Shown here: positions 36,357 to 48,231 of the stretch, piece by piece
How the letters are laid out: the number at the start of each line of letters is the position of its first letter
How positions within the stretch are numbered: position 1 is the first letter of the stretch
Source of the DNA: Nemopilema nomurai
Lineage: Eukaryota > Cnidaria > Scyphozoa > Rhizostomeae > Rhizostomatidae
Length of the DNA stretch: 64,000 nt
NCBI GenBank assembly: GCA_003864495.1
Contig: ML133411.1
Span: 159,598 to 223,597, forward strand
Reading direction: 5' to 3'
Notes under the pieces: model-generated
Told to the model about the DNA's origin: nothing
Databases searched by the model: none
What the model saw: only the letters and a program-made list of their open reading frames with translations
Translations under genes and position numbers: made by a program

Positions 36357-36529
36357 GTATAATTATTGCTTATTCTTCCGCTGCTGTTTCGTTTTCTATA
36401 TGAATTTCTGCTCTTTATGAGGCCTCACCTATAATACGCTAATGTCTTATAGACACTCTTTTAAAAACTAGCCAGTTCAGTCTAGTTCATTTCATTTCAT
36501 TTAAAAAAAATGCATAGAAGGGGAACCAA

Positions 36530-36670
36530 GATGATGCCGTAAATTAGAGACTTGGATTACGAGAATCGATTGAAAAGATACAATTGTCATGCCTTGTCCA
36601 TCGTAGATTGCGTGAAGACATTAGTGAGACGTAACATTACACGCACGGATATTACGATGCATAGACCCTT
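36530..36670 (+). pseudogene. Scrap of non-LTR retrotransposon C-terminus
   Basis: LDYENRLKRYNCHAL, then after a frameshift HRRLREDISET and HGYYD, follows the YEERL...RRxRGDxIExYKI pattern found after reverse transcriptase in CR1/L2-type elements. It lies immediately outside the left inverted repeat of the 17.6-kb unit. Confidence 0.45.
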
Positions 36671-36736
36671 GAATGGCATTTGAGAAGTACAAGAAGACAA
36701 AGGATAGATATTGCCTCCCAAAAGCTGTTGTAGAAG

Positions 36737-36888
36737 CTCACCCGTACCTCTTCTAATCTGTTGATCATATCGAGGTTAATCGGTCGATTAATCCCGTATA
36801 TATCAGAAAAGTCCACGTACTGAGGGGACTGAAAATTGTTCTTTATAACAGACTCCCCTGAGTCTGATTAATCTTCAATACAAGCAAC
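36737..36888. repeat. Left 152-bp terminal inverted repeat
   Basis: Coordinate sum with the right repeat is constant (91073) with no indel. Contains GGTTAATCGGTCGATTAATC-type palindromic text and ends 63 bp before the KDZ start codon. Confidence 0.9.
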
Positions 36889-36950
36889 ATGGACCATATG
36901 CTGAATTCGGACAGCACTGAGTGAATAACGAGAATAGGCCTAATCTGAAA

Positions 36951-39900
36951 ATGGCGGGCCGTAGAAGGAATGTCAAGGAAATCAAAGACAACATTGAGGT
37001 GTTCTCTCTGAACAGCAAGAAAACGAGAAAGATTCCGAGGAGACATTTTGATAATGCTCCCAAGATCCAAAAACATGATGTTGGAGTTGGTGGGCAGTTG
37101 GATGAAATTAAGGGAAGCTCTTCTCAAAGAATTTTGGAAATTTCATTCGACGACAACGAAGGCGAAGAATGTGTTGATGCAGGGTAAGAGTTATTTTATG
37201 CTGGTTGTTTATCTGGTCAAAAGCGTAAGCGAGGATTCAGGTGTGCTATGATTCGTTTTCCTTCTTTTTGGCTTACTCCTACCCTACCTAGGACAAGGGC
37301 TACGCAACGCAAGCCAAGGTGCCATATTGATCATAAGTATTGTAGGTATTTTTGGCTCGTTTTCTAGCCAAGTACATGCTCGAAACGTCGTGTTTTTAAC
37401 TATCAAAAGTAAATTTATTTCGTTCTGATACTCAATTCATTCGCACACTATGTTATCGTTTTTTGGATGAAGTACCAAACGAAACGTACATATTTAATAT
37501 GATCATAGGTGTAGGCCAAGATTCCGTCCCAAATGACCAGTGGTGAATTTACAATATTTCATGAAACATTCAGAAGTGCTTTGGTTGAAACGAAAAGTTT
37601 ACACAGAACAGATTTCATGTCTAGAAAAGGTGGGCATATCGCTGCAAAAATGTGAAAACATGAAATGTTCACAAGGTGCTAATGCATTTGTGTGTCTCTA
37701 TAAAGCTGATCCTTACCCAAACCCTAACATTATGTGTGGTTTCTTATGAGTGACCACATGCTTAGAAGTACATCAGTTCATTGGGGCTGTTTGGCAATAT
37801 GCATTGAAAGCCAAACCTTTACATGGCACTACCTAACACAAAATTGCAAATATGTATGGAGGAAAGTGAAGGATATTAAATATCCAAACTCACCAAACCT
37901 GAATTGGAGTGGAGGTTGAAATGAATTTGATTTATAAATGTACCAAGACTTTTGATTAAAAAAACTAGAGTACAGGCCTTGCAAACATTCACATGGCAAG
38001 AACTCTTAAAAATTCTTAACAAGTGTCAAAAATATGTCAGTAGCATGATGGGTATTCCTGAGCCAAATGAAAGACTCTGAATGCAACAAAAGAGACTACA
38101 TATTCTTACAAACTCCTAGGCAGGGAACAATTGTTAAGGTGCCCAAGGCCCATGCTCTACTCTTACAACCACTAGAGCTGCCTCTCTTGATAATTGATGT
38201 AGTAAATATTTATGATTGAAAAAGCTGAACAACTATCAGTTTATCATATTGTTCTTTTAGAAATTTTAAATCAGCATATTATAAAAGAAAAGAGAAACAA
38301 CTTGAAAAGTGGGACAATATGAGAAGTTTGATGGTGAAATGTTTTGTTGAAACATGCTCCCTTCCTGAAGGAGAGCTCTGTGTGTTGTGTGGAAAAAATT
38401 TGCAGCTATAAGGTGTTTGGAATGTGGCTATGGTCAGTTTTATTGCCATGAATGTGCAAGTTTAATTCACAAAGACAGAAACATTTTCCATTTTTTGGAA
38501 GAATGGAAGGTAGGTATCTGCATTTTAATTTTTAAGGGGAATCAACATAGATTAAGCTGGCCTCCAAGTGGTAATTTAGCCTTATTTGAATTTATGATTT
38601 TGGCACATTGTTTGTTATTGTTTACACAAAAGATTTGTATGCATTTTAAGCCTATTTGTAATGGCTGCTTAATATATAATTGAACCAACTCAATGGCCAG
38701 CAAATGGCACATGAATGATCAAAAGCTATCGCTTTGCAACTTATTCATATGGAATGGATCCGAAGTAAAAGAACTACCAATCAAAACTTCAATACATTTA
38801 GAGCATTTGCTTAAAAAATTACAATACTAACAATTTCAAACTTCAATATTTTGATGGGTAACAACAACTGGACTTGATTCTGACCATGCCAAAAGTTTCC
38901 ATTTAAAAATGATTTCCCTTTACTCAGGTAACTTTTTATTTTGTATTTGCCTGGAAGGATTTGGTGCTACAAAACCTTAATCAATGTCGAATTTATGCCT
39001 TGGTGTTCTAAGCATATATGCCATGAAGTGAAACAGACAAATTTTCTTCCCTCTAACAGAAATGTTTTTTTGATATCCTACAGCTGTTGCATGGTGGCAT
39101 CAAACTTTTTTAGCATTTTTTAAAAAGTTGCATTTTATTTTTTTGTAGATATTTTATAGCTACTTGCCTCTCATTTGTCTTGCGTATCGTCTATATTTCT
39201 AGGAGCAAAAAGTTTTATATGTAATTAGTACATTCCAAAAGATTTTCAAGAATTTCATGCCAAAATTTGCTATAAAGCAATCTAATTAGTAATTTTCTGC
39301 CCTAATTGTCCAAGGTGTGTAAAACATTGCACATGTAAAACATTGCATACGCAAAACAATGCACACACAAGACGCAATATCTGGGAGGAAATTTAAAAAA
39401 ATCAACAGCCTTAAAGTTCATGTTTTAAAGATTTCTAAAGCGGCAGGAAGTCAATATTGCCAAATTTAAAGGCAGTTTTATCAGTTTCCAAGGTGTTAAA
39501 GTATTTCCATATGAGAGATAACAACAACATCACTAATTGGTTGTGTATTCTATGATTACCATATTATCATGAAAAGTCCCTCCATATGAAGATCAAGGGA
39601 TTTTTCAAACAAATCAAAGGAAAAGTATGTGTTCATATAATCTAAAACTATGCTCCAGGTAAGAGGGTATCTTGAAATGTACCATAACAAACTTAAAGGT
39701 GCTACTATTTTTGAAAATGGAAAATCTCCCCAAAATGTCATGCTGAATTCAGCTATGCACTCTGTTTTTTTACCCTGTGTGGGTTTTCAAGCCTTTTCAC
39801 TCAATAAAGGGACAGGAATAATCCTTTGATTAGGAGTGAAACTCTTGATCTACAGAAATTCCTCATGTCAAGAGATTCATGTCTTGCAGGGAAATTGTAA

Positions 39901-42900
39901 GATATTTGTTTATGAAAATCAACTATAATTCCCACCACCTTGGCAATGATACTTGATTAAGCAAAATATTGCATAGCAAAATTGAGACAGGTAGTAGAGT
40001 CTAGGAGCAATTAGATATCTTCAGATGATATTAAAAGAAATTTTGTTAGTACTTCCTGGAAATTTATTAACAAATTAAATTTCCATCAGAATGGAAATTA
40101 TAATAGTACTTCATTATAATGAGATGTTTCTTCGTCAATTTCCTTGGTCTCCATCACAGCAGCAGCACCTTACATTTTTTCATAACAGAAATGAAAAACA
40201 GCAGATAAAAAGTTGTTTATATTGCACACCATCACACATGCAAAATAATCAACACCCACAACCTCACATGTTGCCTAATTTTCATATTACATAGACTGAT
40301 ATAGTATGAATTCACAGTGTATTTATGTGGATTTCCTTGAAACATAGCCAATACATACAGTATGTGCAACTCTGTAAAGACTTTTCAAAAAGCTGGAAGT
40401 AAAACTTGTCAAAAATTCTGTGCAGTTTTGAAACTTTTGTTAGAGTTGTAGTGGCTGTTTAAAGTAAGATTAATCGAGTATGAATTTTATGGTTATGGTG
40501 TGATTGCCCTTAAAATTGTTTTCTTTATCTTTCTGTGGTTGCTAAAATATTATCCTATTTTAAAGTTACCATATATCTTTTGTAGGAAGGATCTTTTGTT
40601 GCTGTTCAAAATATTCCAATCTTGAGAATACCAAAAGGATGTACACATGCTCCAAACTGTGTTGAAAACATCAGACGCATTTGTGTTATAACATCTAATG
40701 GTGCAGATATACCTCTTTGTATAAAATCATCAAAATTTGTTATTTCTCAATTATATGATTTTTCAACGTATAATCCATAGATGCTCAAGTTTAGAAAAAT
40801 GACCTAAAGTTATGGGGGCTTGTACTTACCTTTTACCTGGGTTCAAATGTATTTTGCAGCTTTGAAGAATGAATTGGATTTTGTAGTTTCTGTTTCCCTT
40901 GATCCAGTGCAAGGTAACTGTGCTATCATTCCACCCAATCACCTTGCTCACCTTGTGGCTCTTGCAAGTCTTTTTTGGAATTTCCAGTAGTATCGCAGCC
41001 ATATTTTGAGGAATCGTAGAATGCTTAAACCATCTTTTGGAAGTCAGCTTTTTGCTGCTAGTAATCCCTTGCTTTAACCACTTGTTTGATTTTTAACTGC
41101 ATACAACACTGAGAAAATTCCCCCTAATGATGTCCAATCCTGATTACTCTTTTTGTATTATTTATTTAGCTAAAATCTGTTGGTTGGTTTTGAATCAAAT
41201 GTTGATGTATTTCTTTTTCAAGGCTTTCAAATACATTGTGACATCACATTTTGTGATTGCATACCAGATGGAGTCATCCTTGTAAAAAATGGGCTGTGGC
41301 CAGTTTCCCCCACTGTTCCTACAATGTGTTTACAACTAGAGTTGATGGCTCATTTAGAATCACTTTTCTTGGAAGCACAGCTCTCACTCAACAGCTTTTG
41401 CAATTCTATAAAGTGGAAGCAAGTTTTTTCTGGGAGACCAGCCATAGTAAGTTCATGAAAGTAAATGCTCCTATTGCTGACTAAATGATTTTATTGCATG
41501 CTGGTACATATTGCTTCAAATAGATTGAAACAATGAGTATAGAATGTTCTTGAGAGCTGTGTGGAATTTTTTATTAAAGACACCCCACTCCAACATTTTT
41601 TAAGACTTCTTGTAATAAATATGGGTAAAGGGAATAATATGACCTTAAATTTGGGCCTTGCAAACATATTTATATTTCCTTGCCTGAAAATTTTGGAAAT
41701 CGTATGGGCTTCATTTCTTAAAATTTCTTGGTTACAAACATCTAAAGTCTTGTGAAGAATTTTGAAAATGCCTAAGAATTTTTTTCATTTTAATGTATGC
41801 AAAAATGTATCTTGTTTAACTTATTGGCTGTCATGTCCTTTTGATAGGTTAGTGACTTGTACAACATTCTTTCTTCAAATGATACATTTGAGCAGTATAG
41901 GTTTGTTGTTTACATTTTTGAAAGATTGATTGTAATGGTTAATTGATTCTTGGATAGACTGATAGAATCACTGATTTATTAATTGATTTATTCATTTATG
42001 GAACCGATAAGATATCTTTGTATTTGTAGAGAATGTATTGTAGCTTGGAATTAGATCGAACATTCTTCAAGAAGGAGACTTGGGCTTTTGCAAAGTTTTT
42101 GTATGTACTTTTCAACAAGGTACACGATACGCAAACATAATAGAACTGGATAAGGAACATGAGCTGTTTTTTGTTGTAAATTGGACAGCTAATGAATAAG
42201 TCATGATTACAATGGCTGGTCAATCTTTTGACTCTGTGTACGGGTATGTATTATTGCATAAAATCTTTATTAGGAACGATATAATCCTGAATATTGCCGG
42301 ATATTTTATTTTATTTGCTTCATGTAGACTGACATGTGAAATATTTATCTTTTAAGGAACACTGTGTATTTAGCTAACTTCTTATACGCCTGGAATGACT
42401 AAGTTTGTTACCTTGTTTTGTTGTTGTATCCAAGGCAGTTCATTTACAACATAAGGTTCTTGAGGACACTTTGTCCAGATGCTAACAACGGAACAGAGTG
42501 CCCAGCTTGCCCAAGGGTATTTATCTGATATAATGTGTCTGCAGTAAATTCAGTGCTTTAAAGATTATTATTGTACATGTTTTATGCGTTTGCCACGTCT
42601 TTCTCGAATTGCAGAACTGCAGACAACATATACTGCAACAAAATCTTTGAAAAGGCTTGTAAGTAAAGCGAACAATATGATGGGAAATGTGTCGCTGGCG
42701 ACGCTAAGATGTTTTGAATTGAAAGAATTGATTAGGATGTTAGCATCTGGCATTACAGCATTTTTTGTAGGAGTCGGGTACCACTTTCTGGAACTTTGAT
42801 GCATGCTTTGGGCTTTTCCGTAAAAAGTCAGCTGGCAAACACCCATTACCATCTGCACACGGACCATTGTACTTCGAAGAGCAAGACTTGGTGGGCGATT

Positions 42901-42953
42901 TTCTCGGTAGCTACAAGATCTCAAGGAAGGAGACAGAACTAGAGAATGAAAAG
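36951..42953 (+). pseudogene. KDZ-family transposase, N-terminal half only
   Basis: Exons: 36951-37183 (MAGRRRNVKEIKDNIEVF), 38261-38509 (CxC zinc cluster CVLCGK...CLECGYGQFYCHEC...H), 40586-40700, 41223-41446 (NGLWPVSPTVPTM, LSLNSFCNSIKW), 41848-41900, 42435-42516 (GTECPACPR) and 42771-42953 (WNFDACFGLFRKKSAG, first catalytic Asp). Splice sites are good and most junctions keep frame. A one-base shift in an A-run near 38392 splits the zinc cluster. The remaining catalytic blocks (YDIAC, HAYGH, DGEGCERLW), all present in the copy at 24.3-27.6 kb, are absent after 42953; 166 bp later a kinase gene starts. The enzyme therefore cannot be active. Confidence 0.75.
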
Positions 42954-43118
42954 GTACACCAATGGCAAGCCGACACCAGGCAAGCTAGCGCCTCCCGCGG
43001 GGAAATAAGGCGTACGGGTAAACGTTTTGATGTAATGCATCGACTATGAACTGGGCTTTAGTTGGTTGGTGTTTGAGATTGAGTAGCAGTCTGCTTCTAT
43101 AGTGTGTTTGAGTTGATT

Positions 43119-45515
43119 ATGGCCGATCAAAAAGATCAACATTCAACGTATAAATCGTATAAGAATAGAACGTACAGGCAAAGAAAGAGGGCAAAAAGGT
43201 CAGGGGGACAAGCTGATGAGGCAGGCGACAACGTGCAGAAAAACAACACGGATATGCCAATGGTGCCAAGGCCTGCTGTCTGCCATGTTGAAGATGACAA
43301 TATTGACCATGCACGTGGCCTTGATCAAAGACACGATAAGGACCAAGAGGATTGGCTGGATTGCCAAACGACAGAGGTTGGTTTAATCTGACCATCATTT
43401 CTTTCACCAGTTCATAACAACAAAGATTCTGATGTCAGTACATAGAAGCCTTTTGACGATTTTTGCCAACCTATGCCTATCTTTTTCAATGACAGTTCTT
43501 GACTTCGGTTGTATTCAAATAATAAACTATTGATTGTTTTTTTGATAAAAAAGGGCTGAAATTGCCCTTCGTCTAACGTACGTAACATCTACGTGTCTAC
43601 CTACAATTTAAAGTCTTTCTAACATCTATCGGACAAAAGCTTTGCAATCAATGAAATATCATTTTGAAGGTGGTTAGGGTTTTTCCGTTAATTAAGCAAA
43701 TGTCAAAGATTGAAATTTTCTAAACCATTACTTTCACTTCACTTTGTATCAAGTAACCATTCTAGCTTCTCGTAACTGTTCCAATTGCACCAAAACAATG
43801 GCAACAGCTATTATATTGTACTTCCCTGTTTCCGCTAATATTATTATCATTTCACTATTACTTCCATTAATACTATTTCTATTAGAATGATGCATTTGGT
43901 TATGCTTGTGCTTATCGAGCAGTGTCCTGGTCCTTCCTTTCAATGTGACCACACCTCGTGATTTCAACGCCTGGAATTACAAAGAGCTGTCAACTCTCCG
44001 CACATTGAGTGAAAGTTTACCCATGCCAGCGACTCGAACCACGGACCCTGGGTCTGTAGTCACCGCCTCTAGCCACTGAGCTATCCTCGCACTTTACACT
44101 CGAAAACTTTTCTTAAAATTAAACTAAACTACAGTTACAAACCTCCCTGTTACATGGGTAGTTTTCAACTGGCTCACATGGGTTTACAAGATAAGACCAT
44201 AAAAATCGTAAGTGCAAAAAGGAAAACTGAGAAAAAACAACGAAATTTGAAAATGATGTAATTCTGGGTTTTCCATGGTTTATTTTTGAAACAAAACATG
44301 AAGTACGTAGTACAAATGGCAAGGTTGGAATGTTTAGAGATAAGGTTGTTGATGATCAATAGATCAATTTTGCTGATCGATGGAGATTTGCATATTTATG
44401 ACTGAGCTGCAGGAATCGCCATAGATATATCAAGAGAGCTCATAGAAAGATTCATAATGATAATAATTATTAGCATTGCCATCATTTTATTATTGATGTA
44501 GCTAATTCTATTCAACTTTATTCCTAGAATTGCAGTGAATGCAAAAGCAAAGTCGAGAAACTGGAGCAAAAATGTGCCAAGCTAGAAAGGTCGGTGAAAA
44601 AGCGAGATCAAAAGATCATGGAATTAGAGAGAAGCGACAGTTACCACCAGTATTACTTCGAAGTAGGAAAGGGTTTTGAGTGTAAAAATGTGTGCGAGTC
44701 GTTAGGAGAGTTTGTGAGCAAAAGAACTCTCGATATAGCAGGAACTGCTTCCTTTGAAAGCAGACAAACAGCAGATCGCCGTCTTATGGAGCAGGGTCTG
44801 GTAGTTATCAGCGACTCAGAAATAAAATGCACAACAAAGTTAGGAGCTGGGGAAACATCAATAGTTTTTGCCGGAACATACAAAGGCATTGATGTGGCAG
44901 TCAAAAACTACCTGGCATCCCATTACAGCTATGCGGTCAAGGAATATCAGATACTAACAATACTTAATAGCCACCCTAATATTCTACATCCATTTGGTGT
45001 TGTCCGTGGAAATATTGCTAAGCTCATCATTTCTTTGCCAAGCTCTTCTGTGCCGCTCTCAAAATTGAAATTAGATAGCGAGGAGAGTCTTTGCCGGCTG
45101 ACCTCTGGCCTTATCGATGCAGTCATTTACATGCACCAGAATGGTATCCTGCACAATAACATAAATTGGAAGAATATTCTGGTGAACACAATCAACGGAA
45201 CTCCAACCCTTTGTGGCTTTAGTCAATAATGCGTACATCATCCCACAGCCAAAGTTGGTACTATTCGGTGAAGAGTGTTGCCTACCAGCAAAGGTAAAGA
45301 ACCGTACCCTAAAGGTTTCAACTCAGAGCGATATCTATTGCTTGGGTTACACCTTAAGATGGCACACAAGAGGGCAATTTTTCCCCGATAGTAGAATTTG
45401 CTTGGCAGTGTCAAGCTTTGCAGCAGAGTGCCTTGGGCTAATCGCAGACCGCCCAATGACTAGTGCAAGATTATCGGAATCAGGGGCAGAATTTTCACGA
45501 TTGTTGGATGGCTGA
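43119..45515 (+). pseudogene. Protein pseudokinase with N-terminal coiled coil, frameshifted
   Basis: Exon 1 is 43119-43376 (MADQKDQHSTYKSYKNRTYR, basic then acidic). Exon 2 starts at 44528 after TTCCTAG with CSECKSKVEKLEQKC and a coiled coil. A kinase fold follows: Gly loop LGAGETSIVFAG, VAVK lysine, alpha-C glutamate in VKEYQILTIL, then ILHNNINWKNILV where the HRD-type loop lacks its Asp, and CGFSQ in place of DFG. A TAA at 45227-45229 is bypassed if one base shifts, after which SDIYCLGYTL, the subdomain IX block, and the end at 45515 are readable. Loss of both catalytic aspartates means no phosphotransfer is expected. Neighbours on both sides belong to the KDZ unit, so this is cargo or a captured host gene. 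Confidence 0.7.
43866..44093 (-). mobile_element. tRNA-derived SINE, full 5' head
   Basis: Read on the minus strand, the head has an A box TAGCTCAGTGGCTAGAGG and a B box GGTTCGAGTCG at tRNA spacing, followed by a non-tRNA body. The body matches the copy at 47262-47410. It lies in the single intron of the pseudokinase gene. Confidence 0.8.
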
Positions 45516-46456
45516 TAAATTTAGCAAAAAAGGAGATGCTTTGAAACTATTTTTTTTTAAATTTGAAACTAATTAGATGATGATTAGATACAACTTGGCA
45601 ACCATGCTTTAAAAGTTAAGATATTAAATGGATATAAAAGATCTTTTTACATTGACATAGTTTTCAAGTCAAGCACACCAATCCTTCCCTCTACATAGAC
45701 CAATGGAAATCTCCTTCCACTTCTCTAAGGACACAATTCGAAAACACGATGCTACCTGTCTCAGTTTTAGGTATATCCAATTTGATTTTGTAACTGATTG
45801 TACTAATTTTAAAAAGCCACGTTTTTTAACAAATGAATACAATTATGATCACAGTAAAGGAAAATTGCAACACATCCTCGCAGAACTAGCTATCGCATAC
45901 TTGCAAAACATTCTTACAAAAATGTTTGATAAATCAATTCAGTTCCCTTGCGTAGGAACTACCTTCATGCCAAATTAAAGTGGCGTTTTGGTTTTAAATG
46001 AAAAACACGCACGGGATTATCACCCCACAATATCACCTCACCAAAGATGAGCACTTGAAACAAAAGGACCTTTAAAAAGGTACTCTTATGAATCTTAGCG
46101 TAAAGCTAGATTTCCACTAGGTGCATATTGCAGTACAATATTAATTGTCTAAAATGTTGTATATGGAAGCTGCGGTATAATTGTATACACTTGGGACATT
46201 CATTCAGCCTTTTGACGTCCGTTTCCTGATATCAGAAGGCTTCAATGCGAGTGAATTTGACCAAAGCATGCTTTGGAACATTACGAAACTGACCATCTTT
46301 ATAAAACTGCTAGTAACTTAAGAAGGGTACAACTGATTTTGGTAACAAAATTTTCTTGCGTACAAGAATCAGATTAACGGTTCTAAAACTATAGGCTTTC
46401 AAATTTCTGAGGAGTTTTCTACTCCAGCAAGACACTATATATAAAGCATAAAACTA
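45516..46456. other. Spacer between pseudokinase and homeobox-like gene
   Basis: No convincing gene. The open frame 45703-45978 (+) shows no recognisable domain or composition bias and is left uncalled. Confidence 0.4.
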
Positions 46457-47261
46457 TCAGTCACAGACTTGCAGGTCCAAGGCAATGTTCTGCAAACGCT
46501 GGAAGGTAGCAGCCTTAAGTACACACTTCTCGTTACTTATGACTTCAAAGTCATCAGCTTCCAAAACCAGCCGTTTCCCACCTGATACCATCACGTTGCT
46601 TTCAAATATGAAGCGATGCTGAGGCAAAATTATGAAAGAACGCTCCCCTTCTGACTGGGCAAGCCATTTTCCTGTCACTGTTCCATCAGTTTTGATTTTA
46701 CTATTGCATTTGAACAACCAAAACCGATATGTGTCTTGGTCATCCTCTTCGTTTGATTCATCGTTTTGGCTGGCATAAACAGGAACGATATCACCACGAC
46801 CTATACTTCTTTCCTCTCCTGGCTCTTTTCTTTGGTTGCTCATTAGCGCTGCTCTCTTCATTGATTTCTTGGTTCTCTTGCGATGGTGTCGCAGGAGTGG
46901 CACTGGTCGAGTCGCATGATGGGACAGTGGCTGGATGACAGACCAAAGTATTCAACAGGATAAATGTGATGTCATCCTTAACTGACATCACTTTTTCAAG
47001 CTGAGCAGGTCCCATTCTCGCGGGAGTTTTGAATGGGACATCTTCTGGCCAGCCCTCAACCCGGAATGTCTTCTGATAATTTTTGTACGGCACACATATT
47101 GGTATACCGGTGATCAAACCTAGAAGAAATATGAAATAATGTAACAACCTAATACAAAATACATAGAAGAAATAGTTCTCTTACATATTTGATGGCTTAC
47201 ATAGTTCTCTTACATTTAGTTGTGTTGCTATTATTGCTAACAATCATCATTATTACTACAG

Positions 47262-47410
47262 ACCTCAGAGTCCGTGCTTCGAGTCCCTAGCATAACCAAA
47301 CTTTCAACCAGAGTGAGGAGAGTACGAATGTATTTCCAGGCATAGGAATCACGAGGTGTGGTCACATCGAGAGGAAGGACCAGGACACTGCTCGATAAGC
47401 ATAAGCTTCT
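47262..47410 (+). mobile_element. tRNA-derived SINE, 5'-truncated copy
   Basis: Shares the B box region (GTCCGTGCTTCGAGTCC) and the body ending GACCAGGACACTGCTCGATA with the copy at 43866-44093; the A box is missing. Confidence 0.75.
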
Positions 47411-47883
47411 CAGTGTCCTAAAAACTACCTTCGGATGCTAGGTAGAAACAAATACAAAAAAATACTAGAAAAGGGGGGTCTAGGGCGTACCTCCCTTGAC
47501 ACCGGCAGCGCTAACCCCTACGTTTAATGTACTAATGTCTACATTCTTTTGAATAACTAGTTCACTGCTGGTTATTTTCTAGTTTTTTAAGCTATTAGCC
47601 TTGTTCAAGACCCCTTATTAAAAGTATCGGGAGTAAGTAAGGCTCAGGCTATTAAGCTATTAGATAACTTGGCTGTGAAAGTCCTTTGCAGGGCTTTTGC
47701 TTTTTGAAGTCAAAACCATAAATGGAGGGTAATGTTGCTTTCTTTCAGTGCTTTTTCCAGTACTGCTTGAACGCATTTAGGAATCAATTTGGATTTTCAG
47801 TAACTAGAGTGCGTGCGGAGGTAACTTCAAGGTAGGAGCACAGGACCCTTACGCGAAGAAAAGCAATGACAAAATTGACAATA

Positions 47884-48231
47884 GAGTACCGAAGTGTGAC
47901 GTCATCAAAAGTCTATTTTTGGAATTTCTTAAATTTGCAAAATTAGTTAGATATGTTCCAAATTGGGCGAGATATGACCGATGAAAGATTTAGAGTTTGC
48001 TAACGGATTACTGTTATTCTGGCCTGGTTCATAAAGTTATGAACCAAGATCAAATTACAGAGGTTTGATGGGGCAAGACCCTGTGCTCAAGTGGCCATAT
48101 CTAAGCCAATTCGTAATGCCTTTATCTGATTTTGCATATTTACTGGTATTTCATGATGCTCTTTCAGGTTCTGGGATCAAAATACATAAATTCTAAAAAT
48201 AGATTTTTATGACGTCATCACTTCGGTACTC
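47884..48231. mobile_element. 348-bp MITE with TA duplication
   Basis: Ends GAGTACCGAAGTG...CACTTCGGTACTC with TA on both sides. The inverted arms extend about 45 bp and each contains TGACGTCAT. A diverged copy lies at 58505-58876. Confidence 0.8.

Noticed and set aside
36734..36736. AAG as a proven 3-bp target duplication of the 17.6-kb unit
   Set aside because: AAG also follows the right end at 54337-54339, but three bases can match by chance; it is noted only as possible.
42584..42770. Open frame between the CPAC and WNFDAC exons of the KDZ gene
   Set aside because: The flanking exons join in frame with this stretch removed and an acceptor lies at 42770, so I treat it as intron.
44022..44093. 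Possible tRNA gene on the minus strand
   Set aside because: A and B boxes are present, but the acceptor stem does not close and a second copy at 47.3 kb shares the non-tRNA body, so it is a SINE head.
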